DNA of 64,000 bases. Origin: DASSLY01 sp035689185. GTDB taxonomy: Bacteria; Actinomycetota; Actinomycetes; Actinomycetales; Dermatophilaceae. The stretch is taken from contig DASSLY010000051.1 in assembly GCA_035689185.1 (NCBI GenBank), forward strand, positions 1-64,000, written 5' to 3'. The number at the start of each line of letters is the position of its first letter. The first letter of the stretch is position 1. The notes under the pieces were generated by a model. The model was not told where the DNA came from and made no database searches. It worked only from the letters and a program-made list of their open reading frames with translations. The position numbers were made by a program, and so were the translations under genes. Shown here piece by piece: positions 26,801-34,532 of this stretch.

Positions 26801-29313
26801 GCCCGCTTGTCGGCCACCGTGGTGGCGTTCACGATGCTCGGGTGCTTTCCGTAGGCGGCAACGAAGTTGACCAGGGACTCCTGGTGCTTCAGGTTCTGGC
26901 CGAAGTCCGCCCAGCTGGTGTACGGCGCAAGCTGCGCGTCGTTGGTGTCGGCGTGGATCTGCCGGCGGGTGACGTTCAGCGGCGGGACACCGGCCTCGCG
27001 GGCCCGGGTCATGTTGATGGTCGGCAGGTCCAGCGGCAGGCCCAGCAGGTTGTTGCGCAGGGTCTCGATGACGAACTCGTCGATCTCATTGCCGACCTGG
27101 TCGACCGAGCCCATGATGACCGAGCCGGCAGCCGCCTCGGCGGTCATGGGAGTGCCCTTGTTGTTGAAGAACTCAGGTGGGTTGAGGAAGGCCTTCAGCA
27201 AGGGGAGGGAGTTGAATGAGCCGTTCGGGTTCTTGCGGCTGACCTCGTCGTCGAGCATGGAGTGCCCGAAGCGGTACACCGCATGGGCGAACTCGGCCTT
27301 CACCGCGGGGTTGATGTCCGGGGTGTAGACGTGGAACGGCCGGATCGCCGGCTGGATCTTGCGGGCGAACTCCTCGAACACCAGGTGCTGGTACTCCATC
27401 TCGGTGACGAACCGGGCCGCCTGGAAAAGCCGCTCGCCGTTCCAGCCGCCGGCACCAGTGGCCAGCTTCCACTGCGCCAGTGCCGTGACACCGGACGCCG
27501 TCGTGTCGTTGGTGAGCACCCTCTTGATGTCGTCCACCAAGCGGTCGTGCTCGGAGTGGAAGATCTGGTGGACCGTCGACAGCGCGATGTTCTCGTTGCA
27601 CCGGCCGTCGCCACAGGCGAAGTGCGCGTTGAGCATCTCGTCGTCGTAGGTTCCAGGCGGCTGGGACGCGAAGTCCGCCGACGCGACGGTGTCGGTGTCC
27701 GGCGTCGGCGCCACCGGCGGGGTGGCCGGGTTGTGGTCCGTGTCGGCCGGGCTGGGGTCGGCGTTGTGCGCGATGTCGGTCAGGAACGGGGTGTCGAAGT
27801 GCTTGGCGTCGGCGGGCACCAGCACGGTCTCATCCGCCGGCGTCAGCGGGTCGTCGAGCTGACCTTCGACCAGTCCGGAGGCGGTCACGTACTGCGGCAG
27901 GCCACGCAGCGGTCCGGGCACGAACTTGCCGTACGGGTCCACCGCGAGCATCGGGACGTTGGTGGCGTCCCGGTCGACCAGCCGCAGGCCGAGCAGGTCA
28001 TGCGCCTGCTGCTTGACCGCGGCCCAGGTGGAAATGCCTCCGGTGCCGTCGGCCGAGCCGGGGTAGGTCTGCCCCGCGGGCAGGCCAGCGAGCAGCTTGC
28101 CGGTGGAGACGGGGACGCCGCCGACCATCGCGTACTCGCGCAGGAACACCTGGTGCGAGGCGTGCGAGGTGTAGGTCTGGCTCTGGTCCACCCACGGCGA
28201 GTCGGTGTTGCTGGCGTTCTGCACGTCGTCGGAGGTGCCCAGGACGCCGTCGGGGCCGGGCTGGTTCTGGGCCCGGGTGAGCACCATGAATCGCTGGCTC
28301 GGCGGCAGGTTGTCGGCGCTCTCGTCCCTCGGGGTGTTCGGGTTGTCGACGAGGATGTGGTCGGGGCCGGCGATCAGCGGGTCGTCGTCCTTGAGCGGCA
28401 CGAACACCGACGAACCGCTCTTGACGGTCTGGTCGACACCGTGGTCGAAGAACTGGCCGAAGAAGGTGAACCAGGAGTTGAACGGCGGCGACAGCCCTAC
28501 ATCCGTTGTGATGTTCGGGATGTCCAGGGTGGCGTAGGTGGGGACGCAGCCGGTCGGCACGCCATCTGTCGGCGGGTCGGTGGTGGGATCGGGGTTCGTG
28601 GTGCACACCGTGATCGTCGTCGGCGACTGCTGCGACCGGATCGGGAACTGCGCCGCGGCGAGCGCGGCCGGGTTGGTCGACGTCTGGTCGACGATCAGGT
28701 TGCTGATCACCCGCGGGCGGGAGTCGACGACGTTGCCGGTCTTCTGCGCGTACGTCGTCGGGCCGGGGGGACCGACCGGGAAGCTTGAGGTGATCGGCTC
28801 GGCGCTGATGAACTTCGGGGCCGTCAGCCGGGGGAAGACCTGGTCCGCCGCGGCGAAGGTGTCGCGGCCCGGGAACAGGTTGTTGCACGAGCCGTCGACC
28901 GTGCGCAGCCCGTAGGTGGTGAGCCGGTCGGGGATCTGGTCCACGCCGGAGCCGACCATGGACTGGCAGTAGTTCGGGTCGGTCGTCGGGCTCGGGTTCG
29001 CGGGGATGGCCGGGTCCGTCCCGAGGAAAGCCCGGGAGTGGCGTTCGCCGATCTTGATCTGCTTGAGGATGAAGGCGAGGTCCGCCGGTGTCAGCGTGAA
29101 ACCTTGGCCGACGGCGGCCGACGCCTGCATGGTGCTCATCGGAGCGACCATGGCTGCCGTCACGACAACCGCGGCGACCGCGGAGGTGCGGCGCCAGCGT
29201 GCGCCGAGCAGCCTCGTGCGGCGCGCGGGCCGGGAGCCGGGTCGGGCCGCTGCCTCACCACGCGGCGTCTTCGGAAGGGACATGCGGCCGAGTGGCCCGG
29301 GGATCACTGTCAT
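23899..29313 (-). CDS. Secreted animal-type haem peroxidase with RTX, FN3 and Ig-like domains (MopA-like)
   Basis: This 1804-residue exported protein starts with a basic N terminus and a signal segment (about 40-62). The peroxidase domain spans about 180-900: FFGQFFDHGVD puts the distal His at 291, GDGRCNEN the catalytic Arg at 571, and YRFGHSML the proximal His at 684. RTX-type nonapeptides (GGDGNDRIT, GGPGNDYIN and others) fill about 1025-1155. A fibronectin III domain (about 1493-1585) and two SbsA/Big_5-like Ig domains (to 1804) follow. A peroxidase joined to haemolysin-type calcium repeats is the build of MopA, the Mn(II)-oxidising peroxidase of Aurantimonas and Erythrobacter. The start is the ATG at 29313; an ATG at 29283 is possible. 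Confidence 0.85.
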   Translation of the reverse strand: MTVIPGPLGRMSLPKTPRGEAAARPGSRPARRTRLLGARWRRTSAVAAVVVTAAMVAPMSTMQASAAVGQGFTLTPADLAFILKQIKIGERHSRAFLGTDPAIPANPSPTTDPNYCQSMVGSGVDQIPDRLTTYGLRTVDGSCNNLFPGRDTFAAADQVFPRLTAPKFISAEPITSSFPVGPPGPTTYAQKTGNVVDSRPRVISNLIVDQTSTNPAALAAAQFPIRSQQSPTTITVCTTNPDPTTDPPTDGVPTGCVPTYATLDIPNITTDVGLSPPFNSWFTFFGQFFDHGVDQTVKSGSSVFVPLKDDDPLIAGPDHILVDNPNTPRDESADNLPPSQRFMVLTRAQNQPGPDGVLGTSDDVQNASNTDSPWVDQSQTYTSHASHQVFLREYAMVGGVPVSTGKLLAGLPAGQTYPGSADGTGGISTWAAVKQQAHDLLGLRLVDRDATNVPMLAVDPYGKFVPGPLRGLPQYVTASGLVEGQLDDPLTPADETVLVPADAKHFDTPFLTDIAHNADPSPADTDHNPATPPVAPTPDTDTVASADFASQPPGTYDDEMLNAHFACGDGRCNENIALSTVHQIFHSEHDRLVDDIKRVLTNDTTASGVTALAQWKLATGAGGWNGERLFQAARFVTEMEYQHLVFEEFARKIQPAIRPFHVYTPDINPAVKAEFAHAVYRFGHSMLDDEVSRKNPNGSFNSLPLLKAFLNPPEFFNNKGTPMTAEAAAGSVIMGSVDQVGNEIDEFVIETLRNNLLGLPLDLPTINMTRAREAGVPPLNVTRRQIHADTNDAQLAPYTSWADFGQNLKHQESLVNFVAAYGKHPSIVNATTVADKRAAAKLIVDPAVPTDPAIPPDAPDFLYGFGAYASPADSGVDDIDLWVGGLAEKTNLFGGLLGSTFNYVFQNQLESLQDGDRLYYLARTPGLNLRTQLEGNSFAEMIQRNTTGTVDLKADVFATADCKFLLENLAGTPAGFAQFGSTVADDPTTTDCDESLVLLRKPDGTIQYKAINPVDPPGINGQSVYQGTAGVDRVYGGNDNDTFWGDAGDDVIEGNGGDDVALGGDGNDRITDLDGADVLKGGPGNDYINGGPGDDIAMGGDGSDFIDGGSFDNETFAGPGNDFIIAGQGADAVFGDSGDDWIEGGTGQDLLQGDHGAPFFDDPGQTQPGNDVFVGQAGENDYDAEGGDDIMSQNAAIDRNAGAGGFDWASHQYDTVGADDDMAINNFLPGLPIQVVVNRDRWQETEANSGSAFNDVIKGDDNVPAALGGAGFTGCNVIDQAGVDRVAGLNAILPQPLTGDPAPVVANSAAGFCPTTGPIWGEGNVLIGGPGSDTITGRGADDVIDGDRYLQVRISVRTNPADPGTELGSTDLMEGKAKTGNFGPGTTDMTLQQAVFAGIVDPGNLVIVREIKTDTAAPDCGATAPVNCDTAVFAGPLSNYTIAPRAASGTTEAAVVVTQTGANVVGQKASDGIDTLRNIEQLQFSDQTVQVTVPAAPTNVTAAAGAPGTGTATVSWTPPAANGGPATTSFEVVVSTSAGVVRTITGLSRTATSTTVTGLTIGTAYTFQVRAVNDFGPGALSAPSNAVTPPADTAAPTVTATSPTAGATSVPIGSNVTATFSKDLNAATVTGTTFTLRVGTLATGTLVGRVVTYDAATRTATLNPNANLAPGTLYTARLRTGITDTAGNPLAPVTWSFTVDVAPTVSPTTPLANATGVSRTANITATFSKAVTNVTNTTVRLQVVATGVLIGRVVTLNAAGTVVTLNPNPTLAANTQYRVTLTNGIRDLLGTPLTTTSYTFTTGP

Positions 29314-29369
29314 AGCGCACACCTGACTGAGCAGAGGAGTATCCAGCACAGCGAACCGTGGTCCCGGAT

Positions 29370-29411
29370 CCTTGCGAAAACCTTGCGGCACCCTGACCGC
29401 TGCTTGACCGC
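29370..29411. promoter_or_regulatory. Paired direct repeats upstream of the peroxidase gene
   Basis: Two different 7-bp words are each repeated at 11-bp spacing: CCTTGCG at 29370 and 29381, then TGACCGC at 29394 and 29405. An 11-bp step is about one helical turn, the usual spacing for a regulator bound on one face. They lie 57-98 bp upstream of the peroxidase start, in the 205-bp gap shared with the sirohaem gene. Confidence 0.35.
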
Positions 29412-29518
29412 CGTGCCCCGGACCGCTGGCCCGCGCGCGACCCAGGGGGGTAGCCCCGAGATGATGGGGCGACATCGACCGCCGGGCTGGGCAGACCCCG
29501 CACGGAGAAAGGGCAGCC

Positions 29519-30781
29519 GTGAGCACGTCGAGCAGGCCCGAGCAGCTCCTCCCGCTCGGCCTGAGACTGCGTGACCGGCGGGTGGTGGTGGTCGGTGGCG
29601 GGTCCGTGGCGCTGCGCCGGGTCGGCTCGCTGGTGGCTGCCGGCGCCGCGATCACGGTGGTGTCACCGGAGCTGGTGGTCGCCCTGGAGGACCTCGCCGA
29701 GCGCTCCCTGGTCCGCTGGGAGCAGCGAGGGTATGCCGACGGGGACCTCGCCGGCGCCTGGCTGGTCGTGGCCTGCACCGCCGACCCGGAGGTGAACGCG
29801 GCCGTACAGGCTGAGGCCGAGGAGCGCCGGATCTTCTGCCTGCGCGCGGACGACGCGCACACGGCCTCGGCGTGGATGCCGGCGACCGGGCGGGTCGGCC
29901 CCGCGACGGTGTCGGTGCACGCCGACCGCGACCCCCGCCGGGCCGCGGCGCTGCGGGACAGCGCGGTCGCCGCCGTCGAGGCGGAGCTGCGGGCCCAGCC
30001 GCGCGGCGGCTTCCGAGCGGACCGCGGCGGCACGCGAGGCCGGGTCATCCTGGTCGGGGGCGGACCGGGCGACCCGCAGCTGCTGACGCTCAAGGGGTTC
30101 CAGGCCCTGGCCGATGCGGACGTGGTCGTGGTGGACCGCTTGGCGCCGTTGCCGGTCCTGGACGGGCTGCGCGAGGGCGTGGAGATCGTCGACGTCTCCA
30201 AGGTGCCGCGCGGGCGGCATACCCCGCAGGAGGAGATCAACCGGGTCCTCGTCGAGCGGGCCCGCGCGGGCCTGGTCGTGGTGCGCCTCAAAGGCGGCGA
30301 CTCGTTCGTCTTCGGCCGAGGCATGGAGGAGTTGCTCGCCTGCCGCGACGCCGGGGTGGACGTCGAGGTCGTGCCTGGGGTGACGTCGGCGGTGGCGGCG
30401 CCGGCCCTGGCCGGGATCCCGGTCACTCACCGCGGCGAGTCGCAGGGCTTCACCGTGGTATCCGGGCACCTGCCGCCGGGGGACCCGCGCAGCCTGCTCG
30501 ACTGGGCGGCCCTGGCCCGCGGCGGGACCACCCTCGTCGTCCTCATGGGGGTGGACACGCTGCCCGCGATCGTGGCGGCACTGCTGGACGCCGGGCGGGA
30601 CGGGGACACGCCTGTGGCCTGCGTGGTGGATGCCGGCCTGCCCAGCCAGCAGGTGCTCACCACCACCCTGGCCGAGGTGGTCGCGGCGGGGTCACCGCCG
30701 GGGCTACGGCCCCCCGCCGTCACCGTGATCGGCCCGGTCGCCGCCTTCGGCCGCGAGCCAGCCGTCCGGGACGGCGGCTAG
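29519..30781 (+). CDS. cysG: Sirohaem synthase-like fusion (precorrin-2 dehydrogenase / uroporphyrinogen-III methyltransferase)
   Basis: This 420-residue bifunctional enzyme of sirohaem synthesis supplies the cofactor of sulfite and nitrite reductases. The first 150 residues are a precorrin-2 dehydrogenase/ferrochelatase domain with the NAD loop VVVVGGGSVALRR. From about 175 the SAM-dependent methyltransferase begins: VGGGPGDPQLLTLKG, VVVVDRL, VRLKGGDSFVFGRG and VVPGVTSAVAAPALAGIPVT are all classic CobA/CysG motifs. The GTG at 29519 follows GGAGAAAGGG. No sulfite reductase gene is in the window. Confidence 0.92.
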   Translation: MSTSSRPEQLLPLGLRLRDRRVVVVGGGSVALRRVGSLVAAGAAITVVSPELVVALEDLAERSLVRWEQRGYADGDLAGAWLVVACTADPEVNAAVQAEAEERRIFCLRADDAHTASAWMPATGRVGPATVSVHADRDPRRAAALRDSAVAAVEAELRAQPRGGFRADRGGTRGRVILVGGGPGDPQLLTLKGFQALADADVVVVDRLAPLPVLDGLREGVEIVDVSKVPRGRHTPQEEINRVLVERARAGLVVVRLKGGDSFVFGRGMEELLACRDAGVDVEVVPGVTSAVAAPALAGIPVTHRGESQGFTVVSGHLPPGDPRSLLDWAALARGGTTLVVLMGVDTLPAIVAALLDAGRDGDTPVACVVDAGLPSQQVLTTTLAEVVAAGSPPGLRPPAVTVIGPVAAFGREPAVRDGG

Positions 30782-30811
30782 CCTCACTGCACGCCGGTCT
30801 AGGGTGACGTG

Positions 30812-31027
30812 GTGAGCGGGACGTGGACGTGGACCTACCAGGACCCCGAGGGCCAGCCGATGACCGGGGAGCGGCTGGTGCAGGCCGGCTTCCCGTCCCA
30901 GGGGGAGGCTGAGACCTGGCTCGGCGAGCAGTGGCGCGACCTGGCGGAGGCAGGGGTGGACAGCGTCACCCTGCGCATGGACGGGGAGCGCGTGTACGGG
31001 CCGATGAGCCTGCGCCCCGCCCAGTGA
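30812..31027 (+). CDS. Small conserved hypothetical protein
   Basis: This 71-residue acidic, Trp-rich protein (SGTWTWTYQDPEGQPM, EAETWLGEQWRDL) has no membrane segment. Its stop overlaps the GTG of the next gene by four bases (GTGA), which argues that it is translated. Adjacent GTG codons at 30809 and 30812 both fit as starts. I do not recognise a named family; similar small proteins are common in actinobacteria. Confidence 0.65.
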   Translation: MSGTWTWTYQDPEGQPMTGERLVQAGFPSQGEAETWLGEQWRDLAEAGVDSVTLRMDGERVYGPMSLRPAQ

Positions 31028-32409
31028 CCGAGACGACCACGCCGCTGCCCCGCGGTTCAGTGACCGGCAGGACCCGCCGGGAGCTAGAGCGCATGGTCCG
31101 GGCCGCCCAGCGGGACTGGCGCTCGCCGTCCGTCAGCGCCGGGGTCGTCGTCGACGGCGGGCTGGCCTGGTCCGCCCACGTCGGGTCCGCCCGGCTGGAG
31201 CCGCGCGCGCCCGCGACCGACGACACCGCATACATGATCGGCTCGATCACCAAGACCTTCACGGCGGTGCTCGTGCTGATGCTGCGCGACGAGGGCCGGC
31301 TCGCCCTGGACGACCGGCTCGAGCAGCACCTGCCCGGTGCCCACCACGGCGGGGTCACCGTCCGGGCGTTGCTGGGCCACGTCTCCGGGCTGCAGCGGGA
31401 GCCGGTCGGGCGGATCTGGGAGACCCTGGACGCGCCGGACGAGGCGCAGCTGATGGCCGGTCTCGGGCTGGCCGAGCAGGTCCTCCCGGCGCACGCGTGG
31501 TTCCACTACTCCAACCTCGCCTACGCCCTGCTCGGCCAGGTCGTGCAGCGGGTTGACCGCCGCAGCTGGGAGGAGGCCCTGCAAGCGAGGCTGCTCGACC
31601 CGCTCGGCATGCGGCATACCGGCCTGGTCCCCGACGAGGCCACCCGGGCGCGCGGGTACGCCGTGCACCCCCACGCTGCCACGGCCACCGAGGAGCCGCG
31701 GTTCGACCTGCTGGCCGCGGCCCCGCTCGGCGGGCTGTGGAGCAGCGTCGCGGACCTGGCCCGGTATGCCGCGTTCGTCGCCGACCCGCCGGCGCACCTG
31801 CTGGCGGCCGCCACGATGGACCAGATGTGCCGGCCGATTGTCATGGTCGACCAAGAGCAGTGGCGCAACGGCTACGGCCTGGGCTACGAGCTGTCGCGGC
31901 ACGGGGACCGCGTCCTGGCCGGGCACGGCGGCTCGATGCCGGGGTTCCTGAGCGGGATCAAGGTGCACCGAACCGAACGCGTGGGCGCGGTCGTGCTGAC
32001 CAACGTGACCGCCGGCGCCACCCCGCTGGACCTGGCCGCGGGGCTGGTCGAGACGGTCACCGACGCGCTGCCGGCGATGGCGCCGACCTGGGCGCCGTCG
32101 CAGCCGGACGCAGCCTTCGACGGCGTCCTGGGTAGTTGGTGGAGCGAGGGGGAGGAGCTGGTGTTCGAGGTCCGCGACGGCCAGCTCTGGTCCCGGCTCG
32201 CGGCGCAGTCCCTGCCCCGGTTGGAAACCCGGTTCGCCGCCGAGGGGGTCGACCGGTTCCGCGCGGTGCAGGGCCGCGAGCAGGGCGAGCTGCTGGAGCT
32301 TGTGCGCGACGGGGACGGCCGGGTCGTCCGGATGTACTTCGCGACCTACGCGTTCACCCGGGAGCCGGCCACCTTCGCTGACCTCGCCGACCGGTCGACG
32401 AAGCGCTAG
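31024..32409 (+). CDS. Class C beta-lactamase-fold serine hydrolase
   Basis: This 461-residue member of the serine beta-lactamase-like family (family S12) has the nucleophile motif SITK near residue 78, YSN near 162 and HGG near 303 in the place of the KTG/HxG box. Around 100 extra C-terminal residues form a beta-rich domain seen in esterases and D-amino-acid peptidases of this fold. No signal peptide is visible, so it is probably cytosolic and not an antibiotic-resistance enzyme. It is translationally coupled to the small gene before it, and its stop overlaps the convergent DUF3043 stop by four bases. Confidence 0.87.
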   Translation: MTETTTPLPRGSVTGRTRRELERMVRAAQRDWRSPSVSAGVVVDGGLAWSAHVGSARLEPRAPATDDTAYMIGSITKTFTAVLVLMLRDEGRLALDDRLEQHLPGAHHGGVTVRALLGHVSGLQREPVGRIWETLDAPDEAQLMAGLGLAEQVLPAHAWFHYSNLAYALLGQVVQRVDRRSWEEALQARLLDPLGMRHTGLVPDEATRARGYAVHPHAATATEEPRFDLLAAAPLGGLWSSVADLARYAAFVADPPAHLLAAATMDQMCRPIVMVDQEQWRNGYGLGYELSRHGDRVLAGHGGSMPGFLSGIKVHRTERVGAVVLTNVTAGATPLDLAAGLVETVTDALPAMAPTWAPSQPDAAFDGVLGSWWSEGEELVFEVRDGQLWSRLAAQSLPRLETRFAAEGVDRFRAVQGREQGELLELVRDGDGRVVRMYFATYAFTREPATFADLADRSTKR

Positions 32410-32981
32410 AGGACCTTGGCGCCGCGCTCCACCTGGGGGCGCGGCAGCCGGGACCGGCGGATCTGGAAGGCGCGCATCACCGCATACATCGCCGAGCCCT
32501 TGGGGGCAGACTGGCCGAATCTGGCCTCGATGGCCTTGCGGGTGCGCCGCCACATCAGCGAGGCGTCGATGACCCCGACCAGGATGAGCAGGTACACGGC
32601 GAGGAAGACGAACAGCTGGGCCCAGGACTGCCGCACGAACGACAGGGCCAGCACGACCACCATGACCGGCAGCAGGAACTCCCCGACATTCCAGCGGGAG
32701 TCCACGACGTCGCGGATGAACCGGCGGACCGGCCCGCGGTCGCGGGCCGGCAGGTGCGCCTCGTCACCGGACAGCAGCGCCTGCCGCGCGCGGACCCGCT
32801 CGTCCCGCGCGGCCAGCCGAGCCTGCTTGGCGGCCGCCTTGCGGTCGGTCTCGACCAGGGGCCGCTTGCGGGCCGCCTCCTGCTCGCGCCGGCTCGGGGT
32901 GGGGCGGTTCTTGGCGCCGGGGCGGTCGGCCTGGTCCCGAACCGGGCTTGCCTCGACGGTTTGCTTGCGGCGTCCGAACAC
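32406..32981 (-). CDS. DUF3043 membrane protein
   Basis: This 191-residue protein has a long basic, Arg/Lys/Ala-rich cytoplasmic N terminus (to about 90). DRGPVRRFIRDVVDSRWNVGEF comes next, then two membrane helices (about 100-118 and 121-141) and a basic tail. This layout, including the RRFIRD...W stretch, is that of DUF3043, an actinobacterial family of unknown role. It is transcribed towards the beta-lactamase-fold gene and shares its stop region. Confidence 0.85.
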   Translation of the reverse strand: MFGRRKQTVEASPVRDQADRPGAKNRPTPSRREQEAARKRPLVETDRKAAAKQARLAARDERVRARQALLSGDEAHLPARDRGPVRRFIRDVVDSRWNVGEFLLPVMVVVLALSFVRQSWAQLFVFLAVYLLILVGVIDASLMWRRTRKAIEARFGQSAPKGSAMYAVMRAFQIRRSRLPRPQVERGAKVL

Positions 32982-33067
32982 GCCCTCACTGTATGTGGTG
33001 CCGACTGTGTGTGGTGCCGGCCCGCAGGGAGGCAGCCGTGCGGCTCCGGGTGGTTACCCTGGCCGCC

Positions 33068-34438
33068 ATGCCGACCGACGTGCTGCCTGCTGCCCGCCTG
33101 GCGCAGCTCCGCGCCCGCGTCGAGGAGCTGCTGCCCGGTGTGCGCTCCGACCTGGAGGCGCTGACCCGCATCCCCAGCGTCTCCCTCGATGCGTTCGACC
33201 AGGCCCAGGTGGAGGCCAGCGCGGAGGCGGTCGCCGCGCTGCTGGCCGCCGAGGGACTGTCCGTGGAGATCGTCCGCGAGGGCGGCCGCCCGGCGGTCAT
33301 CGGGCACCGGGACGGCCCGCCCGGTGCCCCCACGGTGATGCTCTACGCCCACCACGACGTGCAGCCGCCGGGCGACCCGGCCGACTGGGACAGCCCGCCG
33401 TTCGAGCCGACCGAGCGCAACGGGCGGCTCTACGGCCGCGGCGCCGCCGACGACAAGGCCGGGATCATGGCCCACATCGCCGCCCTGCGCGCGCACGCCG
33501 GCGCGCTCCCGGTGGGGGTGACGGTCTTCGTCGAAGGGGAGGAGGAGATCGGGTCGGACAGCCTGCCCACCATCCTGGAGCGGCACGGGGAGCGGCTACG
33601 CGCGGAGGCGATCGTGCTGGCCGACTCCGGGAACTGGGAGATCGGCCAGCCGGCGCTGACCACGACCCTGCGCGGCATGTTCCGCTTCGTGCTCACCGTG
33701 CGCAGCCTCGACCACGGCGTGCACAGCGGCATGTTCGGCGGGGCGGTGCCGGACGCGCTGATGGTCCTGGTCCGCCTGCTCGCCTCGCTGCACGACGACG
33801 ACGGCAATGTCGCGGTGCCCGGCCTGCGGCAGGGGGTCGCGGCGGACCTGCCGTACGACGAGGCCCGGCTGCGGGCCGAGTCCGGCCTGCTCGACGGCGT
33901 GCGGACCATCGGAAGCGGGTCGTTGCTCAGCCGGATCTGGACCAAGCCGGCGATCACCACGATCGGGATCGACGTCCCCTCGGTGGCCCGGTCCTCCAAC
34001 ACCCTGCTTCCCGCGGTCGCCGCCAAGGTGTCGGTGCGGATCGCCCCCGACGAGGACCCGCAGGAGGCGTTCGACCTGGTTCGACGGCACGTCCTGCAGC
34101 GCGTGCCGTGGGGGGCGCGGGTCGAGGTGCGGCTGGACGACCAGGGTGCCGGCTTCGACGCGCACGCCGAGGGCCCGATGTACGACCAGGCGCGGGCCGC
34201 TTTCGCCGACGCCTGGGGCGTGCCGCCGGTCGACATCGGCGTCGGCGGCTCGATCCCCTTCGTGTCCGCGTTCGCGCAGCGGTTCCCGCAGGCCGCCATC
34301 CTGGTCACCGGGGTGGAGGACCCGGACGGCCGGGCGCACGGCGCGAACGAGAGCCTGCACCTGGGCGAGTTCGCCAAGGTGTGCCTGGCCGAGGCCGTGC
34401 TGCTGGAGCGGGTCGGCCTCCTCCACCGCCGCGACTGA
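33068..34438 (+). CDS. M20-family dipeptidase
   Basis: This 456-residue cytosolic metallopeptidase of the M20 family cleaves dipeptides or N-acyl amino acids using two metal ions. The metal and catalytic residues are in MLYAHHDVQPPGD (His, catalytic Asp), GRGAADDKAGIMAH (bridging Asp) and FVEGEEEIGS (catalytic Glu pair). The dimerisation domain sits in the middle and SLHLGEF near the C terminus supplies the last metal ligand. The ATG at 33068 is preferred over a GTG 30 bases upstream, since family similarity begins just after it. Confidence 0.9.
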   Translation: MPTDVLPAARLAQLRARVEELLPGVRSDLEALTRIPSVSLDAFDQAQVEASAEAVAALLAAEGLSVEIVREGGRPAVIGHRDGPPGAPTVMLYAHHDVQPPGDPADWDSPPFEPTERNGRLYGRGAADDKAGIMAHIAALRAHAGALPVGVTVFVEGEEEIGSDSLPTILERHGERLRAEAIVLADSGNWEIGQPALTTTLRGMFRFVLTVRSLDHGVHSGMFGGAVPDALMVLVRLLASLHDDDGNVAVPGLRQGVAADLPYDEARLRAESGLLDGVRTIGSGSLLSRIWTKPAITTIGIDVPSVARSSNTLLPAVAAKVSVRIAPDEDPQEAFDLVRRHVLQRVPWGARVEVRLDDQGAGFDAHAEGPMYDQARAAFADAWGVPPVDIGVGGSIPFVSAFAQRFPQAAILVTGVEDPDGRAHGANESLHLGEFAKVCLAEAVLLERVGLLHRRD

Positions 34439-34532
34439 CCCCGGCCCGCCGCCTCGCCCCCGACCCGCCTTGGGTCCGGTCTCGGTCGTGGGGCGTTCGT
34501 CACGGTCCGGTCCGGCTCGTCCGGGTTCGCGC

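Noticed and set aside
23899..30426. A 2175-residue reading of the peroxidase gene extended upstream
   Set aside because: The first 370 codons run antisense over the well-supported cysG gene and are low-complexity; a signal peptide follows the ATG at 29313.
31024..32409. Antibiotic-resistance beta-lactamase
   Set aside because: No signal peptide is visible and an additional C-terminal domain is present; the family is dominated by esterases and peptidases.
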